Positions 63,839 through 64,000 of a stretch of DNA of 64,000 bases are shown here, piece after piece; positions within the stretch are counted from its first letter, which is position 1, and each line of letters opens with the position of its first letter. The DNA is taken from positions 1 to 64,000 of the forward strand of contig CAMBDW010000002.1 in the NCBI GenBank assembly GCA_945865535.1, read 5' to 3'. A program made the translations under genes and the position numbers. This DNA is from Chryseobacterium gleum (GTDB lineage: Bacteria; Bacteroidota; Bacteroidia; Flavobacteriales; BACL11). The notes under the pieces were generated by a model. It made no database searches and was not told the origin of the DNA. It worked only from the letters and a program-made list of their open reading frames with translations.

Positions 63839-64000
63839 ATGAAATTATTAGTCTTTATTTTCTTTCTTTTTTTGCTAGACATGTACTTTTATTTGGGCAC
63901 GGTTTCGGTAGTGAATAAGTTACTGAACAATCAAATTATTTATAAGATATTTTATTGGCTGATCTGCATATTAGCATACACAGGAATTATTTATATTGCA
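63839..64000 (+). CDS. Probable metallophosphoesterase, N-terminal membrane region (partial)
   Basis: The frame from ATG 63839 is open to the window edge (54 codons). It shows one hydrophobic helix at the N-terminus (MKLLVFIFFLFLLDMYFYLG) and a second (YKIFYWLICILAYTGIIYIA). Membrane-anchored metallophosphoesterases of Flavobacteriia begin in a similar way, but the catalytic domain is beyond the window, so the call is tentative. Confidence 0.45.
   Translation, partial: MKLLVFIFFLFLLDMYFYLGTVSVVNKLLNNQIIYKIFYWLICILAYTGIIYIA

Overview
The window is a gene-dense, AT-rich stretch of a Bacteroidota chromosome, most likely a free-living marine Flavobacteriales. The evidence is a type IX secretion (T9SS) pair of a giant SprB-repeat adhesin with PorP/SprF, short T9SS sorting tails, a DUF4270 lipoprotein beside panC and glmS, a HmuY/TonB haem locus, almost no Shine-Dalgarno sequences, and many TAnnTTTG -7 promoter boxes. 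No tRNA, rRNA, CRISPR array, insertion sequence or prophage was seen. No gap without a gene exceeds about 255 bp.

Layout. 1-250: tail of a MORN-repeat protein and a decayed serine/threonine kinase start. 263-3760: cytochrome oxidase biogenesis (SCO, CyoE, CtaA, DUF420). 3767-6460: aspS, tadA and a bacilliredoxin. 6619-12712: 1720-residue SprB-repeat surface protein and its PorP/SprF partner. 12967-15942: rhodanese-thioredoxin lipoprotein, DUF1972 glycosyltransferase, hemW. 15962-21034: a haem-acquisition operon (porin, FMN-binding protein, TonB receptor, duplicated Cys-rich lipoprotein, HmuY) closed by a strong terminator. 21047-33690: msrB, histidine kinase, AsmA-like protein, a catalytically degenerate pseudouridine synthase, YraN, secreted esterase, metG, LD-carboxypeptidase, PLP enzyme, gatC, plsC, trpS. 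33766-45476: UPF0114, two amidohydrolases, hflX, ABC exporter, rbfA, LolC/E permease, dusB, CPBP protease. 45523-47618: ExbB/ExbD-type energy-transduction operon. 47673-53036: superoxide dismutase, tyrosine catabolism (fumarylacetoacetase-like, hmgA, hpd) and a peroxiredoxin. 53040-54373: frameshifted secreted arylsulfotransferase. 54370-63588: radA, rfaE2, UPF0104, panC, starch-synthase N-domain, DUF4270, glmS, GNAT, LuxE-like protein. The window ends in the start of a probable metallophosphoesterase.

How the parts fit. ExbB/ExbD could energise the TonB receptor of the haem locus. T9SS would export the SprB-repeat protein, the esterase and the arylsulfotransferase. HPD, HmgA and the FAH-family enzyme form most of a tyrosine-to-fumarate route. 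The most interesting signals are the haem operon with its FMN-binding protein and duplicated Cys-rich lipoprotein carrying a CxxCH motif, and a set of eight genes whose -7 box ends only 4-5 nt before the start codon, which predicts leaderless mRNAs.
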